Positions 54,840-64,000 of a stretch of 64,000 bases of DNA are shown here, piece after piece. The notes beneath the pieces are model-generated. The model saw nothing but the letters and a program-made list of their open reading frames with translations. It made no database searches and was not told the DNA's origin. The translations under genes were made by a program, and so were the position numbers. Source of the stretch: Streptomyces sp. GKU 895 (lineage in GTDB: Bacteria > Actinomycetota > Actinomycetes > Streptomycetales > Streptomycetaceae); the NCBI GenBank assembly GCA_002027195.1, contig MWJO01000008.1, positions 1 through 64,000 of the forward strand, in the 5' to 3' direction. Position 1 is the first letter of the stretch. Every line of letters starts with the position of its first letter.

Positions 54840-57437
54840 GTGACAGCGGGAAGCGAATCGGTTCTCGAACTGCTGCCCATGGTGTTCGCCGCGCCCAAGC
54901 AGGCGGTGGCGAGGGCAGAGGAAGTACTCGGCTCCGCTCCCTCACCGCTGCACGCCTCCGTGGCCCACCAGGTGATCGGCATCTGGCAGCGCGACTGGGG
55001 CGACATGAAGCTCGCGCTGCACCATCTGCGCCGCGCCCGCGACCTCGCCGTACGCGCCGAGTCGACCGACCGGGAGGGCGATGCGCTGGCCGCGCTCGGC
55101 GTGGCGCTGGTGACCGCGGGACGCACCCGGCAGGGCCTGGACGCGCTGGAGCGGGGTGTCAGGGTGAGCAGCGGGCACACCCGCGCGCGGGTGCTGTTCC
55201 GGCGCGCCTACGCCTCATGGGTGCTCGGCCGGCACCGGGAGTCGCTGGAGGACGTACGCCGGGCGATTCCCGTGCTGCGACAGATGGACGACGTGATCTG
55301 GACGGCGCGGGCGCTGACGCTGCGCGCGACCGTGCACCTGGCGGTCGGTGCGGTGGAGCGGGCCGAGGCGGACTTCGCGGCGGCCGAGTCGCTGTTCGAC
55401 ACCACGGGCCAGGAGCACGACAAGGCGGACGGAGTGGAGAGCCGGGGGCTCGCCGCGTTCCGGTCCGGCGACATCCCGGCGGCGCTGCGGCTGTTCGACG
55501 AGGCCGGGGACCGGTATGCCAAGCTCGGCACGCCCTCGTTCATGCTCTACATCCGGCGCTGCGAGGTGCTGATGGCGGCCGGTCTCGCGCCGGAGGCGCT
55601 GGCCGAGGCGGACGCGGCGATCGCCGTGCTCGACGGGATCGGCGGCCAGTCCACCCTCAAGGCCGAACTCCTGCTGGCGGCGGCCCGGGCGGCCCGTCGC
55701 GCGGGGCGATCCGCACACCGCGATCGCGCGCGCGGCGCTCGCGGTGCGGCTGTTCGCCGCGCAGCGGCGGCCCTGGTGGGGAGACGCATGCCCGGCTGGT
55801 GCTGGTCGAGGCACGGCTCGCCGCCGGGCGCGGCTCGGGACGGCTGGTCGCCGACGCGGCCGAGGCCGCCGAGCGGCGGCCGGGTTCGGCGCGCCGGCGC
55901 CAGGCGTCCCGCTCGCGGGCCGGATCGCGCTGGGCCTGGGCTGGACGGCGGACGCGGAGCGGCATCTGGCCGTCGCCGCCCGCAGTCGGCACAGCGGTCC
56001 GCCGCTGGCGCGGATGACCGGCTGGGCGGCGCAGGCGCTGCGGGCCCGGGCCGCCGGATCGCAGCGGGGCGTGCTGGAGGCCTGCCGACGCGGTCTGGAC
56101 GTGCTCGACGACCACCGGATGACGCTGGGCGCCTCGGAGTTGCGGGCCCGGGCCACCGAACAGGGCGCGGAGCTGGCCGCGTTGGCGCAGCAGGCCAGCC
56201 TGGACTCCGGCAGTCCGCGCCGGCTGCTGGTGTGGAGCGAGCGCTGGCGGGCCACCGCGCTGTCGGCGCCGCCGACCCGCCCGCCGCCGACCCGGAGCTG
56301 CTGGGCGACCTGACGGCGTTCCGGGAGATCGCGGCCCGCGCGGAGGCCGCCCGCATGGAGGGCCGGCCGATTCCGGCGCTGGAGCGTGAACAGCGCCGTC
56401 TGGAGCGGGAGATACGCGGCAGGACCCTGCACATCCGCGGGGACGCGCCCGGCTTCGGCAGCCGCTTCGACCCCGGCCGGCTGCTGGACCGCCTCGGGGA
56501 CGTGCTGCTGGTCGAACTGGCCGTGCTCGACGGGCGGGTTCAGGTGCTGCTGTGCGGGCAGGGGCGGGTGCGGCGGTTCGAGGCCGGACTGCTCGCCGAG
56601 GCGGAGACCGAGGCGGAGCATGTGCAGGCCGGGCTGCGGCGGCTCGCCCACCCCGGGGCGGAGGCCCGGCTGCCGGTGGTGGAGGCCATGGGCTGCCGTC
56701 TGGAGGAGCTGCTGCTCGGCCCGGCGGCGGCGCATCTCGGCTCCGGTCCGGTCGTGGTCGTACCGCCGGGCCGACTGCACCGGGTGCCGTGGGCGCTGCT
56801 GCCGTCGCTGCGGGAGCGGGTGCTCAGTGTGTCGCCGTCGGCGAGCAGCTGGCTGCGGGCCCACGAGACCGAGCCGCCGCCCGGGGGACGCCAAGTGCTG
56901 GTGCGCGGACCGGGGTTGGCGACCGAGGGCGCCGAAGTGTCCGAACTGGCCGGGCGGTACGGCGGATCGACGGTGCTGGAGGAGGACGAGGCACGGGTGC
57001 CGCGGGTGTTGGAGGAGCTGGACGGGGCGGCGCTCGCGCACATCGCCGCGCACGGCACCTTCCGGGCCGACAGTCCGCTGTTCTCCTCGCTGCGGATGGC
57101 CGACGGGCCGATCGTCGTGCACGACTTCGAACGCCTGGACCGCAGCCCGTACCGGATCATCCTGTCCTGCTGCGACACCGCCCGCTTCGCCTCGGTCGGC
57201 GCGGACGAGCTGCTCGGCCTGGTCACCGCACTGCTGCCGCTGGGCACGGCGGGCGTGGTGGCGTGCACCGCGCCCGTGAACGACGCGGCGGTGGTGCCGC
57301 TGATGCTCGCGTTGCACAAGGGTCTGAGCAGCGGGCTGTCCCTGGCGGAGGCGCTGCGGGACGCGCGGGCGGCGCTGCCGGGCGACGCGACCCACCAGGC
57401 GACGGGATGGGCGTTCTCGGCGTTCGGCGCCGCGTGA
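54840..57437 (+). CDS. TPR-CHAT caspase-like protein (about 865 aa, four frame breaks)
   Basis: N-terminal TPR helices (from VLELLPMVFAAPKQAVARAEEVLG to about 56280) and a C-terminal CHAT protease-like domain. The catalytic His is in HIAAHGTFRADSPLFSSLRM and the Cys in IILSCCDTARF. The translated protein is continuous only by changing frame near 55705, 55780, 55906 and 56283, mostly in G runs; the CHAT domain itself is intact. Divergent from the S8 peptidase. The family cleaves proteins after sensing by the TPR part (separase/Craspase relatives). Confidence 0.83.
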   Translation: MTAGSESVLELLPMVFAAPKQAVARAEEVLGSAPSPLHASVAHQVIGIWQRDWGDMKLALHHLRRARDLAVRAESTDREGDALAALGVALVTAGRTRQGLDALERGVRVSSGHTRARVLFRRAYASWVLGRHRESLEDVRRAIPVLRQMDDVIWTARALTLRATVHLAVGAVERAEADFAAAESLFDTTGQEHDKADGVESRGLAAFRSGDIPAALRLFDEAGDRYAKLGTPSFMLYIRRCEVLMAAGLAPEALAEADAAIAVLDGIGGQSTLKAELLLAAARAARRAGRSAHRDRARGARGAAVRRAAAALVGRRMPGWCWSRHGSPPGAARDGWSPTRPRPPSGGRVRRAGARRPARGPDRAGPGLDGGRGAASGRRRPQSAQRSAAGADDRLGGAGAAGPGRRIAAGRAGGLPTRSGRARRPPDDAGRLGVAGPGHRTGRGAGRVGAAGQPGLRQSAPAAGVERALAGHRAVGAADPPAADPELLGDLTAFREIAARAEAARMEGRPIPALEREQRRLEREIRGRTLHIRGDAPGFGSRFDPGRLLDRLGDVLLVELAVLDGRVQVLLCGQGRVRRFEAGLLAEAETEAEHVQAGLRRLAHPGAEARLPVVEAMGCRLEELLLGPAAAHLGSGPVVVVPPGRLHRVPWALLPSLRERVLSVSPSASSWLRAHETEPPPGGRQVLVRGPGLATEGAEVSELAGRYGGSTVLEEDEARVPRVLEELDGAALAHIAAHGTFRADSPLFSSLRMADGPIVVHDFERLDRSPYRIILSCCDTARFASVGADELLGLVTALLPLGTAGVVACTAPVNDAAVVPLMLALHKGLSSGLSLAEALRDARAALPGDATHQATGWAFSAFGAA

Positions 57438-57510
57438 GGCGGGCCGGGTGGTACGGCGGCCTGACCCCTCCCCCGATTACGGGGGTCAGACCGCCGGTCG
57501 GTGGGTCGGC

Positions 57511-59326
57511 TCAGGCCGACTGGGCGTCGGGCAGTTCCACCAGCCACGGCAGCGCGCCCCGGTCGTTCGCGCCGAGGCGGGCGTACGCGCTGTAGAGGTG
57601 GTTGCCGACGGTGCGGATGGACAGCGTCAGCTTCTCCGCGATCTGCCGGTTGCTCAGGCCGGCGGCGGCGAGCGTGACGATCTGCCGCTGACGGGCGGTG
57701 AGTTCGCCGAGGACCAGCCCGGACAGGGCCGGGGTGCGGGCGCCCTGGCAGCGGCGGGCGAGGGCGACGGCGCGGGTGCGTGAGGTGCGGGCGGCACGCG
57801 GGTCGCGGTGGGCGCGCACGGCCTGCGCGTGCGCCTCGGCCGCGAAGAGCAGGACCCGCGCTCCTCCAGCCGCTCGGCGGCCCGGTCCAGCGCGGGCCGT
57901 CGCCGCGGGCGAGCGCGTCGGCGTGCTGCGCGAACACGTCGTCGCCCGGCAGCCGCCCGGTGGTCCGCCCGGGAGCACCGAGGCGTACGGCGTCGTAGGC
58001 ATCGGTGACGACGTCCAGCGCTGTGTCGATGTCGCCCCTCGCCGCCGCCAGCCACGCCGTCACCTGGCCGGCGACGTCGTTGTCCGGGCCGGTCACCTCC
58101 CCCGACTGCGCGACCGCCAGGGCGAGTTCGGTACGGCAGGCCGGGTCGTCCGGCGTCTGCCGCAATCCCTCCCTGGCCCAGGCCGCCGCCTCCCGCAGCT
58201 CTCCGCGCAGCCGCGCGAACCGCGCGCGGACGGCCGCGTAGCGGGCCGGGAGCGGCTGCCCCTCCGCCACCAGCCACTCCCCCACCGGCGCGTCCGTGGT
58301 CCGGACGTCGGCCCGCTCGATCCTGGCCGCCAGCGCGGCGGCCTCCGCGGTCAGCGCCGTCGTGCACTGTTCCGGCCTGCGGGCCAGCCGCCGCGCCCGC
58401 AGCCTGCCGGCCGCGGCCCGCAGCACCGGGCCGTGCAGGGGGTGGGCGAGGCGTACGGCCCCGTCGTCATCGACGTGGACCAGTTCGTCGGCTTCGAGGC
58501 GTTCGAGGGCGGGCAGGTCGAGTCCGTCCATGGGAAGCGGCAACGGCTCGGCGAACGCCAGGAGTTCGAGCGTTGCGCGGTCCGCGCAGTCCAGGACCCG
58601 TGCCGTCTGTTCCCGCACGGTCGCCGTCACCGGGAGCGGCCCCCGCCACGCCCGGTCGTCGGTGCCGGGCAGCCGGGTGAGCAGGCCGCCCTCGCGGACC
58701 GCGCCGAGCAGATCGCGCAGCAGCCGCAGATCGCCGCGGCACAGCCGGTGCAGCCGGTTGACGGTGAGCGGCTCGAGACCGCCCCCGACACCGGCCGCGG
58801 CGAGCTGGGCGGTCTCCTCCTGCGGCAGCGGCTCCAGCAGCAGGCGCGGCAGCAGCTCACCGGTCCACAGCCGGGAGACGGCCGAGGGCACTGCGGTGCC
58901 GTCGGTGGTGACGACCAGCAGCCGGGTGCGGCCGTGCACGGCGAGCTGGTGCACGAGCGCGGCCGAGGCGTCGTCCAGCAGATGGGCGTCGTCGACCAGC
59001 AACAGCCGTACGGCGGAGAGGAGTTGGACGGCGCGGTGCAGGGACACCGTCTCGGGCAGCAGATGGGCGAACGCGGCGAACGGGATGTGGCGGGTCTCCG
59101 GGGTCCCGGCCACCCTGGCGCAGTCGGTGCCGCGGACGGCCTCCGTGACGAGCCGGGTCTTGCCGCAGCCCGCCGGGCCGGTGACCACGATGCCGTGGTG
59201 ACCGGCCGACGACGACCGGCGGATCAGCTCGAGTTCGTCCTCCCGGCCGATGAACGGCCAGGGCAGTTCCAGGGTTTTCGCGTCCCGTTCGAAAGTCATC
59301 ACACCTACAAGAGGCCGAGTACTCAC
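57511..59326 (-). CDS. AAA-ATPase LuxR-family regulator (two frame breaks)
   Basis: LAL-like regulator: FIGREDELELI, then Walker A GPAGCGKTR and Walker B LLLVDDAHLL. A helical middle part follows, and a C-terminal LuxR HTH (LTARQRQIVTLAAAGLSNRQIAEKLTLSIRTVGNHLYSAYARLG). The frame changes near 57898 and 57855. The start could be GTG 59326 or ATG 59299. Located between the CHAT and M12A genes, it may activate one or both. Shorter than classic 900-residue LAL proteins. Confidence 0.82.
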
Positions 59327-59344
59327 TCCTGATACACGGGGACT

Positions 59345-59362
59345 TGAGTAGCCCTCGACTCA
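59345..59362. promoter_or_regulatory. Inverted repeat TGAGT-N8-ACTCA
   Basis: Perfect 5-bp arms in the 70-base divergent region between the LuxR and M12A genes. Candidate LuxR site; short arms keep confidence low. Confidence 0.35.
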
Positions 59363-59396
59363 GGCGCCCGCAGGCGGGCGACGGCACTCTTGGCGC

Positions 59397-60482
59397 ATGG
59401 CTTCCCGCTACTGCTCCCTCGCGCAGCAGTCGGCCCCCGTCTTCACCCCGGGGTTGACCGCCGAGCGACTGAGCGCGCTGATCGGCGGGAGCCGGATGTG
59501 GGTCAACAACACCGTCCTGCACTACTACTTCTTCGACGGCGACTCGGACGCCTCGGTGATCGCGGTTCCCGGCAGCGGGGCGACCCGGCGGGTGTCGTGG
59601 GTCGGCGCGGAGGAGCAGCGGGACGTCGTACGGGAGTGTTTCCTGGAGTGGCAGGACCTCGGCATCGGTGTCACGTTCGCCGAGGTGCGCGACCGTTCCG
59701 AGGCGGAACTGCGCATCGGGTTCCAGCTCGGTGACGGCTCCTGGTCCACGGTGGGCAAGGACGCCCTCCAGGTCGGACTGCACGAGCGCACCATGAACTT
59801 CGGGTGGGACCTGACCGCGCCGGGGGAGCGCGGGACGGCCCTGCACGAGATCGGGCACGCGCTGGGCATGCACCACGAGCACCAGAACCCGTTCGCCGGG
59901 ATCCACTGGGACGACGAGGCCGTCTACGCCGAACTGGCGGGCCCGCCGAACTTCTGGACCCGGGACAAGACGTTCTTCAACATTCTGCGCAAGCTCGACA
60001 CCGCCGAGGTGAGCGGCTCCGCCTGGGACCCCCAGTCGATCATGGAGTATCCGTTCTCGGCGGGGCTGATCCTGGAGCCGGAGCAGTTCCGTGCGGGGCT
60101 GACCCCGCCCGGGACGCTCTCGCCCTCGGACAAGGAGTACGTCCAGCGCTGGTACCCGTCGGTCGGCCCCACACTGCCGCCCGCGCTGGTGCCGTTCCGC
60201 TCGGCGCCGCTCGGGCTCGGCCCGGGCGAACAGGCGGACTTCACCGTCCTGCCGCCGGAGACCCGCGAGTACAGCGTGGGCACGTTCGGCGACAGCGACA
60301 CCGTGGTCGTGGTCTTCGAGGAGCGGGACGGGGAACCCCGCTACCTCGCCGGCCAGGACGACGGGGGAACACCGCACAACGCCACCGTCAAGGCCCGTCT
60401 CGTCAAGGGCCGACGCTACTTCGTCCGTGTGCGCCTGTACTCCGCGTGGGGTTCGGGGGAAACCGCGGTCATGTGCTGGTGA
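59397..60482 (+). CDS. Astacin-like (M12A) metallopeptidase with PPC-like domain (361 aa)
   Basis: Zinc motif HEIGHALGMHHE: His150, Glu151, His154, Gly157, His160 and Glu161 follow the astacin pattern HExxHxxGxxHE. The Met-turn is SIMEY (Met216, Tyr218). The C-terminal 100 residues form a pre-peptidase-C-like beta domain. Bacterial astacins are normally secreted; this one has no signal peptide. It diverges from the LuxR gene and is the third protease of the island. Confidence 0.9.
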   Translation: MASRYCSLAQQSAPVFTPGLTAERLSALIGGSRMWVNNTVLHYYFFDGDSDASVIAVPGSGATRRVSWVGAEEQRDVVRECFLEWQDLGIGVTFAEVRDRSEAELRIGFQLGDGSWSTVGKDALQVGLHERTMNFGWDLTAPGERGTALHEIGHALGMHHEHQNPFAGIHWDDEAVYAELAGPPNFWTRDKTFFNILRKLDTAEVSGSAWDPQSIMEYPFSAGLILEPEQFRAGLTPPGTLSPSDKEYVQRWYPSVGPTLPPALVPFRSAPLGLGPGEQADFTVLPPETREYSVGTFGDSDTVVVVFEERDGEPRYLAGQDDGGTPHNATVKARLVKGRRYFVRVRLYSAWGSGETAVMCW

Positions 60483-60639
60483 CAGCACGTACGGACCGCA
60501 CACGGGCGAGGCTGGACCACTGTCCGGCGCCGGGGGAATGGCCGGTCGATCGTCGCCTTCGGGGGAGGGAGACGATCGGCCGGCCACGCGGCGTGCCACG
60601 GGGGTCGCGAAGCGCGACGGCGCGGTCTACGATCCGCTC

Positions 60640-60888
60640 ATGCTTGCGACGGAAGGCAGCACGGTCCCGGATCTGGAGCACCAGCTCCGCCTGATCCTCT
60701 GGCTGTTGCCGATCACGGCGGTGCTGTGTGCCGCGTTCTGCGTCTCGTTCCTCGGCGCGATGCGCCGCTCCCGGACCGCCGACGCGACTCACGTCGCCAC
60801 TGCCAAGGCCCGCAACGCGCTGGCGACCGCGCTGCTGGCCGCGTTCCTGACGGCGTGCTGGGGCGGCGCCGCACTGCTGCTTCAGTAG
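60640..60888 (+). CDS. Small two-helix membrane protein (82 aa)
   Basis: ATG 60640 gives two hydrophobic segments (LILWLLPITAVLCAAFCVSFLGA and ALATALLAAFLTACWGGAALLL) separated by a basic loop. No family recognised. The 157 bases before it hold nothing I can identify. Confidence 0.62.
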   Translation: MLATEGSTVPDLEHQLRLILWLLPITAVLCAAFCVSFLGAMRRSRTADATHVATAKARNALATALLAAFLTACWGGAALLLQ

Positions 60889-60914
60889 CGGGCTGCCGTC
60901 CGCGCTCCCGAGGG

Positions 60915-62049
60915 TCAGCTCGACTGGAAGGAGTGACCCCGGCGGCGCCACTCGGCGGCGAGCAGTTCGTAGGAGCGCACCCGGTCCGTGTGGTCGTGGG
61001 TGATGGTCGTGATGAGCAACTCGTCGGCGTCCGTGGCCTCTTGGAGCTGTTCCAGTCGGTCCGCGACCGTGGCCGGTGAGCCGACGAACTGGGTGTCGAG
61101 GCGGTCCTGGACCAACTCCTGGTCCGCCTCCGTCCAGGGGTGGGCGCGGGGCCTCGTCCGGGGTCGGGAACTCGATGGCGCCCTCCGCGGTGCGGATGCT
61201 GCGCACCCACGGGCCGTAGCCGGTGGCCAGTTCGCGTGCCGTGGCGTCGTCCTCGGCGACCACGACGTCGGCGGAGACGCTGACGTAGGGCTTGTCGAGG
61301 ACGTCGGACGGTTGGAAGAAGGACCGGTAGCCGTCGACGGCTTCCAGGACCGTCGCCGGGCTGACGTGGTAGTTCGCGGCGAAGCGCAGGCCCCGCGCGC
61401 CCGCCACCTCCGCGCTGGTCCCGCCGCTGCTGCCCAGGATCCACACCTCCACCTCGGCACCCTCGCCCGGCACCACATGTGCCTCGACACCGTCCGGGGT
61501 GCGGTAGGTGCCGGCCAGCAGGGCGAGGAGATCGTCGATCTGCTCGGCGTAGTCCTGCGATTCGGCGCCCGGGAGGAGGAGCAGTCTGCGTTGGAGGGCG
61601 ATACGAGGTGAGCCGAGGAGGCGTTCGAAGGAAAAGCGGGGCGGGATGACGAGGCCGTTCGGGGCGTTTCCCGGAGCGGGCGGCTCGGCGGCCGGCTGTC
61701 CCGGTGGGCGTCCGCCCGAGCGGCCGACGCCCAGGTCGAGGCGGCCCGGATGCAGGGCGTCGATGAGGCCGAACTCCTCCACGGTGTTCAGCGCGGTGCG
61801 GTGGCCGAGCTGTACGGCCCCGGAACCGAGCCGGATCGTGGAGGTCGCGGCGGCCGTCAGCGCGAGGACGACCGCCGGGGAGGTACCCGCCACGCCGGGG
61901 TTGAGGTGGTGCTCGGCGAACCAGTAGCGGGCGTAGCCGAGTTGCTCGGCGCGCCGGGCGAGGTCGATGGAGTTGCGCAGGGCGTCGGCGGCGGTCGAGC
62001 CGGTCGATATGGGGACCAGGTCGAGGACGCCGAGGGGGATCTCAGGCAT
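60915..62049 (-). CDS. Luciferase-like (LLM) flavin monooxygenase (one frame break)
   Basis: LLM barrel beginning LGVLDLVPISTGSTAADALRNSIDLARRAEQLGYARYWFAEHHLNPGVAGTSP, with GVGRSGG in the middle. The C-terminal EADQELVQDRLDTQFVGSPATVADRLEQL...TITHDHTDRVRSYELLA is reached only by a frame change near 61148, where an extra C appears. Its ATG overlaps the upstream gene by 8 bases. Uses reduced FMN from a partner reductase not present here. Confidence 0.84.
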
Positions 62050-63115
62050 CTTCGGACTCCTCCCGTACGGGTGCCCACGCGAACGGCGGGTCCGGGATGT
62101 CACGTCGGAGCACCGGGGCGACCGCCGACTGGAACAGCTCCAGTGAGTCGCGGTGCTGAGTGTCCGTCAAACCGCTCGCGTCGGCGTGCAGATGGAGCAC
62201 GGTGTGGCCGAACTGCTCGTGGTAGCGGTGCACCTTGTCGATGATCTGCTCGGGGCTGCCGATCAGGGCGGAGCTGCGGTCGACGAAGTCCTCCAGGGTC
62301 TCGAAGACGACGGGCAGGCCCGCCTTCTCGTAGAAGGCCAGATTCGCCTCGAAGATCGGCCGGTAGATGTCGAGCGCCTCCTGGGAGGTGCGGGTCACCA
62401 GCAGTCCGGCCGTCCCGGCGCCGACCGCGATCCGTGCCGGGTCGTGTCCGTAGTGCTCCCAGCGTTCGCGGTAGTGGCGGATCAACTCGGCGTACGGCTC
62501 CATGGGGTTGGTGACGTTCGCCGAGAACAGCGGGTCGCCGTAGCGGGCGGCCAGGTCCACCGACTCCTTGCTGGTGGCGCTGCCGTGCCACACCCGGACC
62601 GGGCGCTGGTACGGCCGCGGCCACACCTCGGCGTCCTTCAGCGGCGGCCGGAAGCGGGTGTCGGCGGTGACCTTGTCCTGGCGCCAGATCTGCCGGAACA
62701 CCTCGTAGCTCTCGGCGTTGCGGTCCCACTGGTCCTCGGGCGTGACGTGGAAGAGGTCGCGCTGGGCGGCGCCGTTGCCCTTGCCGATGATGAGGTCGAG
62801 GCGGCCCTCGGAGAGGTGGTCGAGCGTGGCGTAGTCCTCGTAGGCGCGCACGGGGTCGAGCAGGCTGAGAGTGGTGACCGCGGTGAACAGGCGGATGCGC
62901 CGGGTCAGGGCGGCGACATGGCTGAGGACGACGGTCGGCGAGGAGGAGATGAACGGCCGCTCGTGCCGCTCCCCCACCCCGAACCCGTCGAAGCCCAGCT
63001 CCTCGGCCAGCACCGCGTTGTCGAGGACCTCGCGGAACCGCTCGTGCGTCGACTTCCGCACGCCCGTGACCGGGTCCGGCCGGTGCACGATCAGCGTGAT
63101 GGCGAGGAACTTCAC
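62042..63115 (-). CDS. LLM-class flavin-dependent oxidoreductase (357 aa)
   Basis: Intact LLM protein: FLAITLIVHRPDPVTGVRKSTHERFREVLDNAVLAEELGFDGFGVGERHERPF and LDLIIGKGNGAAQRDLF. The GTG start overlaps the stop of the upstream monooxygenase by four bases (GTGA), which fixes the start. Likely oxygenates an organosulphur or chelating compound with its neighbours. Confidence 0.9.
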   Translation of the reverse strand: MKFLAITLIVHRPDPVTGVRKSTHERFREVLDNAVLAEELGFDGFGVGERHERPFISSSPTVVLSHVAALTRRIRLFTAVTTLSLLDPVRAYEDYATLDHLSEGRLDLIIGKGNGAAQRDLFHVTPEDQWDRNAESYEVFRQIWRQDKVTADTRFRPPLKDAEVWPRPYQRPVRVWHGSATSKESVDLAARYGDPLFSANVTNPMEPYAELIRHYRERWEHYGHDPARIAVGAGTAGLLVTRTSQEALDIYRPIFEANLAFYEKAGLPVVFETLEDFVDRSSALIGSPEQIIDKVHRYHEQFGHTVLHLHADASGLTDTQHRDSLELFQSAVAPVLRRDIPDPPFAWAPVREESEDA

Positions 63116-64000
63116 GACGCCGCCCGGACGTCGGAGGCGTCGGGGTGGGCGAGGCCGAGGTGGTCGCGCAGGGTCGTGCCCTCGTACTCGGTGCGGAACA
63201 CGCCCTGTTCCTGGAGGAGCGGCACGACCTGGTCGGCGAAGACGTCGAGGCCGCCCGGGGTGATGTGCGGGACGAGGATGAAGCCGTCGCTGGCGTCGGC
63301 CTGGACGTAGTCGTTGATGGTCTTCGCGACCGTGGCCGGGGTGCCGACGAAGTTCTGCCGGTTCCCGGACTCGATGACCAGGTCGCGGATGGACCAGTTG
63401 TTGGCCTCGGCGAGCTCGCGCCACTCGCGGGCGGTGGCCAGCGGGTCGCGGTACATGCGGACCTGGGCGCGGCCCTTGGAGATGTGGTCGCCGCTGACGT
63501 CCGGGTCGATGTCGGGCAGCGGGCCGTCCGGGTCGTAGGCGGACAGGTCCCGGTTCCAGACGAACTCCAGGTGCTTCAGGGCCGTTGCCCCGCTCACCTG
63601 CTGGCGGCGGACCTCCTTGGCGAGCTCCTCGGCCTCCTCGTCCGTGTCGCCGAGGACGAAGGTGGCGGCGGGAAGGATCAGCAACTGGTCATGGCTGCGG
63701 CCGTACTTGGCCAGGCGCCTCTTGACGTCCGTGTAGAAGGCCTGGCCGCTCTCCAGGGCGGCGTACCGGCTGAAGATGGCGTCGGCGCTCGACGCCGCGA
63801 ACTCGCGGCCCTCGTCCGAGTCGCCCGCCTGGAAGATCACGGGGCGGCCCTGCGGGGAGCGCGGAACGTTGAACTGGCCGTGGATGTCGAAGTGCTGGCC
63901 GTTGTGGACGAAGGAGCCGGCCTTGGCGTCGCGCAGGAACCGGCCCGTCGCCTGGTCGGCGAGGATCTCGTCGCCCTGCCAGGAGTCGAAGAGCTCGTGC
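63112..64000 (-). CDS. NtaA/SnaA/DszA-type FMN-dependent monooxygenase, N-terminus outside the window
   Basis: 296 residues seen, open to the right edge (HELFDSWQGDE...). NGQHFDIHGQFNVPRSPQGRPVIFQAGDSDEGREFAASSADAIF is a strong signature of the nitrilotriacetate/dibenzothiophene-sulphone monooxygenase family. About 150 N-terminal residues are missing. First gene of the three-gene overlapping operon. Confidence 0.9.
   Translation of the reverse strand, partial: HELFDSWQGDEILADQATGRFLRDAKAGSFVHNGQHFDIHGQFNVPRSPQGRPVIFQAGDSDEGREFAASSADAIFSRYAALESGQAFYTDVKRRLAKYGRSHDQLLILPAATFVLGDTDEEAEELAKEVRRQQVSGATALKHLEFVWNRDLSAYDPDGPLPDIDPDVSGDHISKGRAQVRMYRDPLATAREWRELAEANNWSIRDLVIESGNRQNFVGTPATVAKTINDYVQADASDGFILVPHITPGGLDVFADQVVPLLQEQGVFRTEYEGTTLRDHLGLAHPDASDVRAAS

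Noticed and set aside
57430..57510. CGGGGGTCAGACCGCC region after the CHAT gene as a terminator
   Set aside because: Only short, imperfect complementarity could be found between the converging CHAT and LuxR genes.
54786..59336. TGATACA heptamer shared by the CHAT and M12A upstream regions as an ECF promoter element
   Set aside because: Only seven bases, at different distances (48 and 61) from the starts and without a shared second element; could be chance.

Overview
The window is high-GC actinobacterial DNA, almost certainly Streptomyces. The evidence is strong third-position G/C bias, GTG and TTG starts, many 4-bp ATGA/GTGA gene overlaps, Tat signal peptides, a monomeric isocitrate dehydrogenase, an XRE(DUF5753)/DUF397 pair and a SoxR-type box. 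I see no rRNA, tRNA, CRISPR array or insertion sequence.

Region A (1-12887) is a catabolic regulon. Its first operon encodes a ferredoxin, ferredoxin reductase, acetoacetate-decarboxylase-fold protein, semialdehyde dehydrogenase, class III extradiol dioxygenase and fumarylacetoacetase-fold enzyme (a homoprotocatechuate meta-cleavage-like set), followed by a TetR regulator. Next come a P450-ferredoxin pair, an APC permease, a class I amidotransferase, a second aldehyde dehydrogenase and a gamma-glutamyl-GABA-hydrolase-like enzyme. Five copies of an 18-bp palindrome (consensus TCGTTTGRNNCCAAACGA) lie in its promoter regions and probably are the TetR operators.

Region B (12964-32462) is an L-fucose/fucosylated-glycan locus. 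Two exported GH29 alpha-L-fucosidases face an ABC sugar importer, which is followed by an L-fuconate dehydratase, lactonase, mutarotase, three dehydrogenases, an Eda-type aldolase and a PfkB kinase. An exported GH2 beta-galactosidase converges on the end. No regulator is present.

Region C (32566-52159) is mixed: a half-type ABC exporter with a SoxR-like promoter and probable leaderless mRNA, a UPF0104 membrane protein, a crotonase remnant, a glycerol kinase/glycerol-3-phosphate dehydrogenase operon, an amino-acid permease, an MscS channel, an M1 peptidase, isocitrate dehydrogenase, the XRE/DUF397 pair, an N-formylglutamate amidohydrolase and a P450.

Region D (52179-60888) is the most unusual part: an ECF sigma factor joined to a partner domain, a subtilase (S8) without signal peptide, a divergent TPR-CHAT caspase-like protein, an AAA/LuxR regulator and a divergent astacin-like (M12A) metallopeptidase without signal peptide. 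It looks like a regulated intracellular proteolytic cascade. Region E (60915-64000) has three overlapping luciferase-like flavin monooxygenase genes, the first running off the right edge.

At least seven genes have clean protein matches that jump reading frame one to four times, always in G/C-rich runs. So many independent one- or two-base indels suggest sequence errors rather than gene decay. They are marked so that the genes are not misread as truncated proteins.
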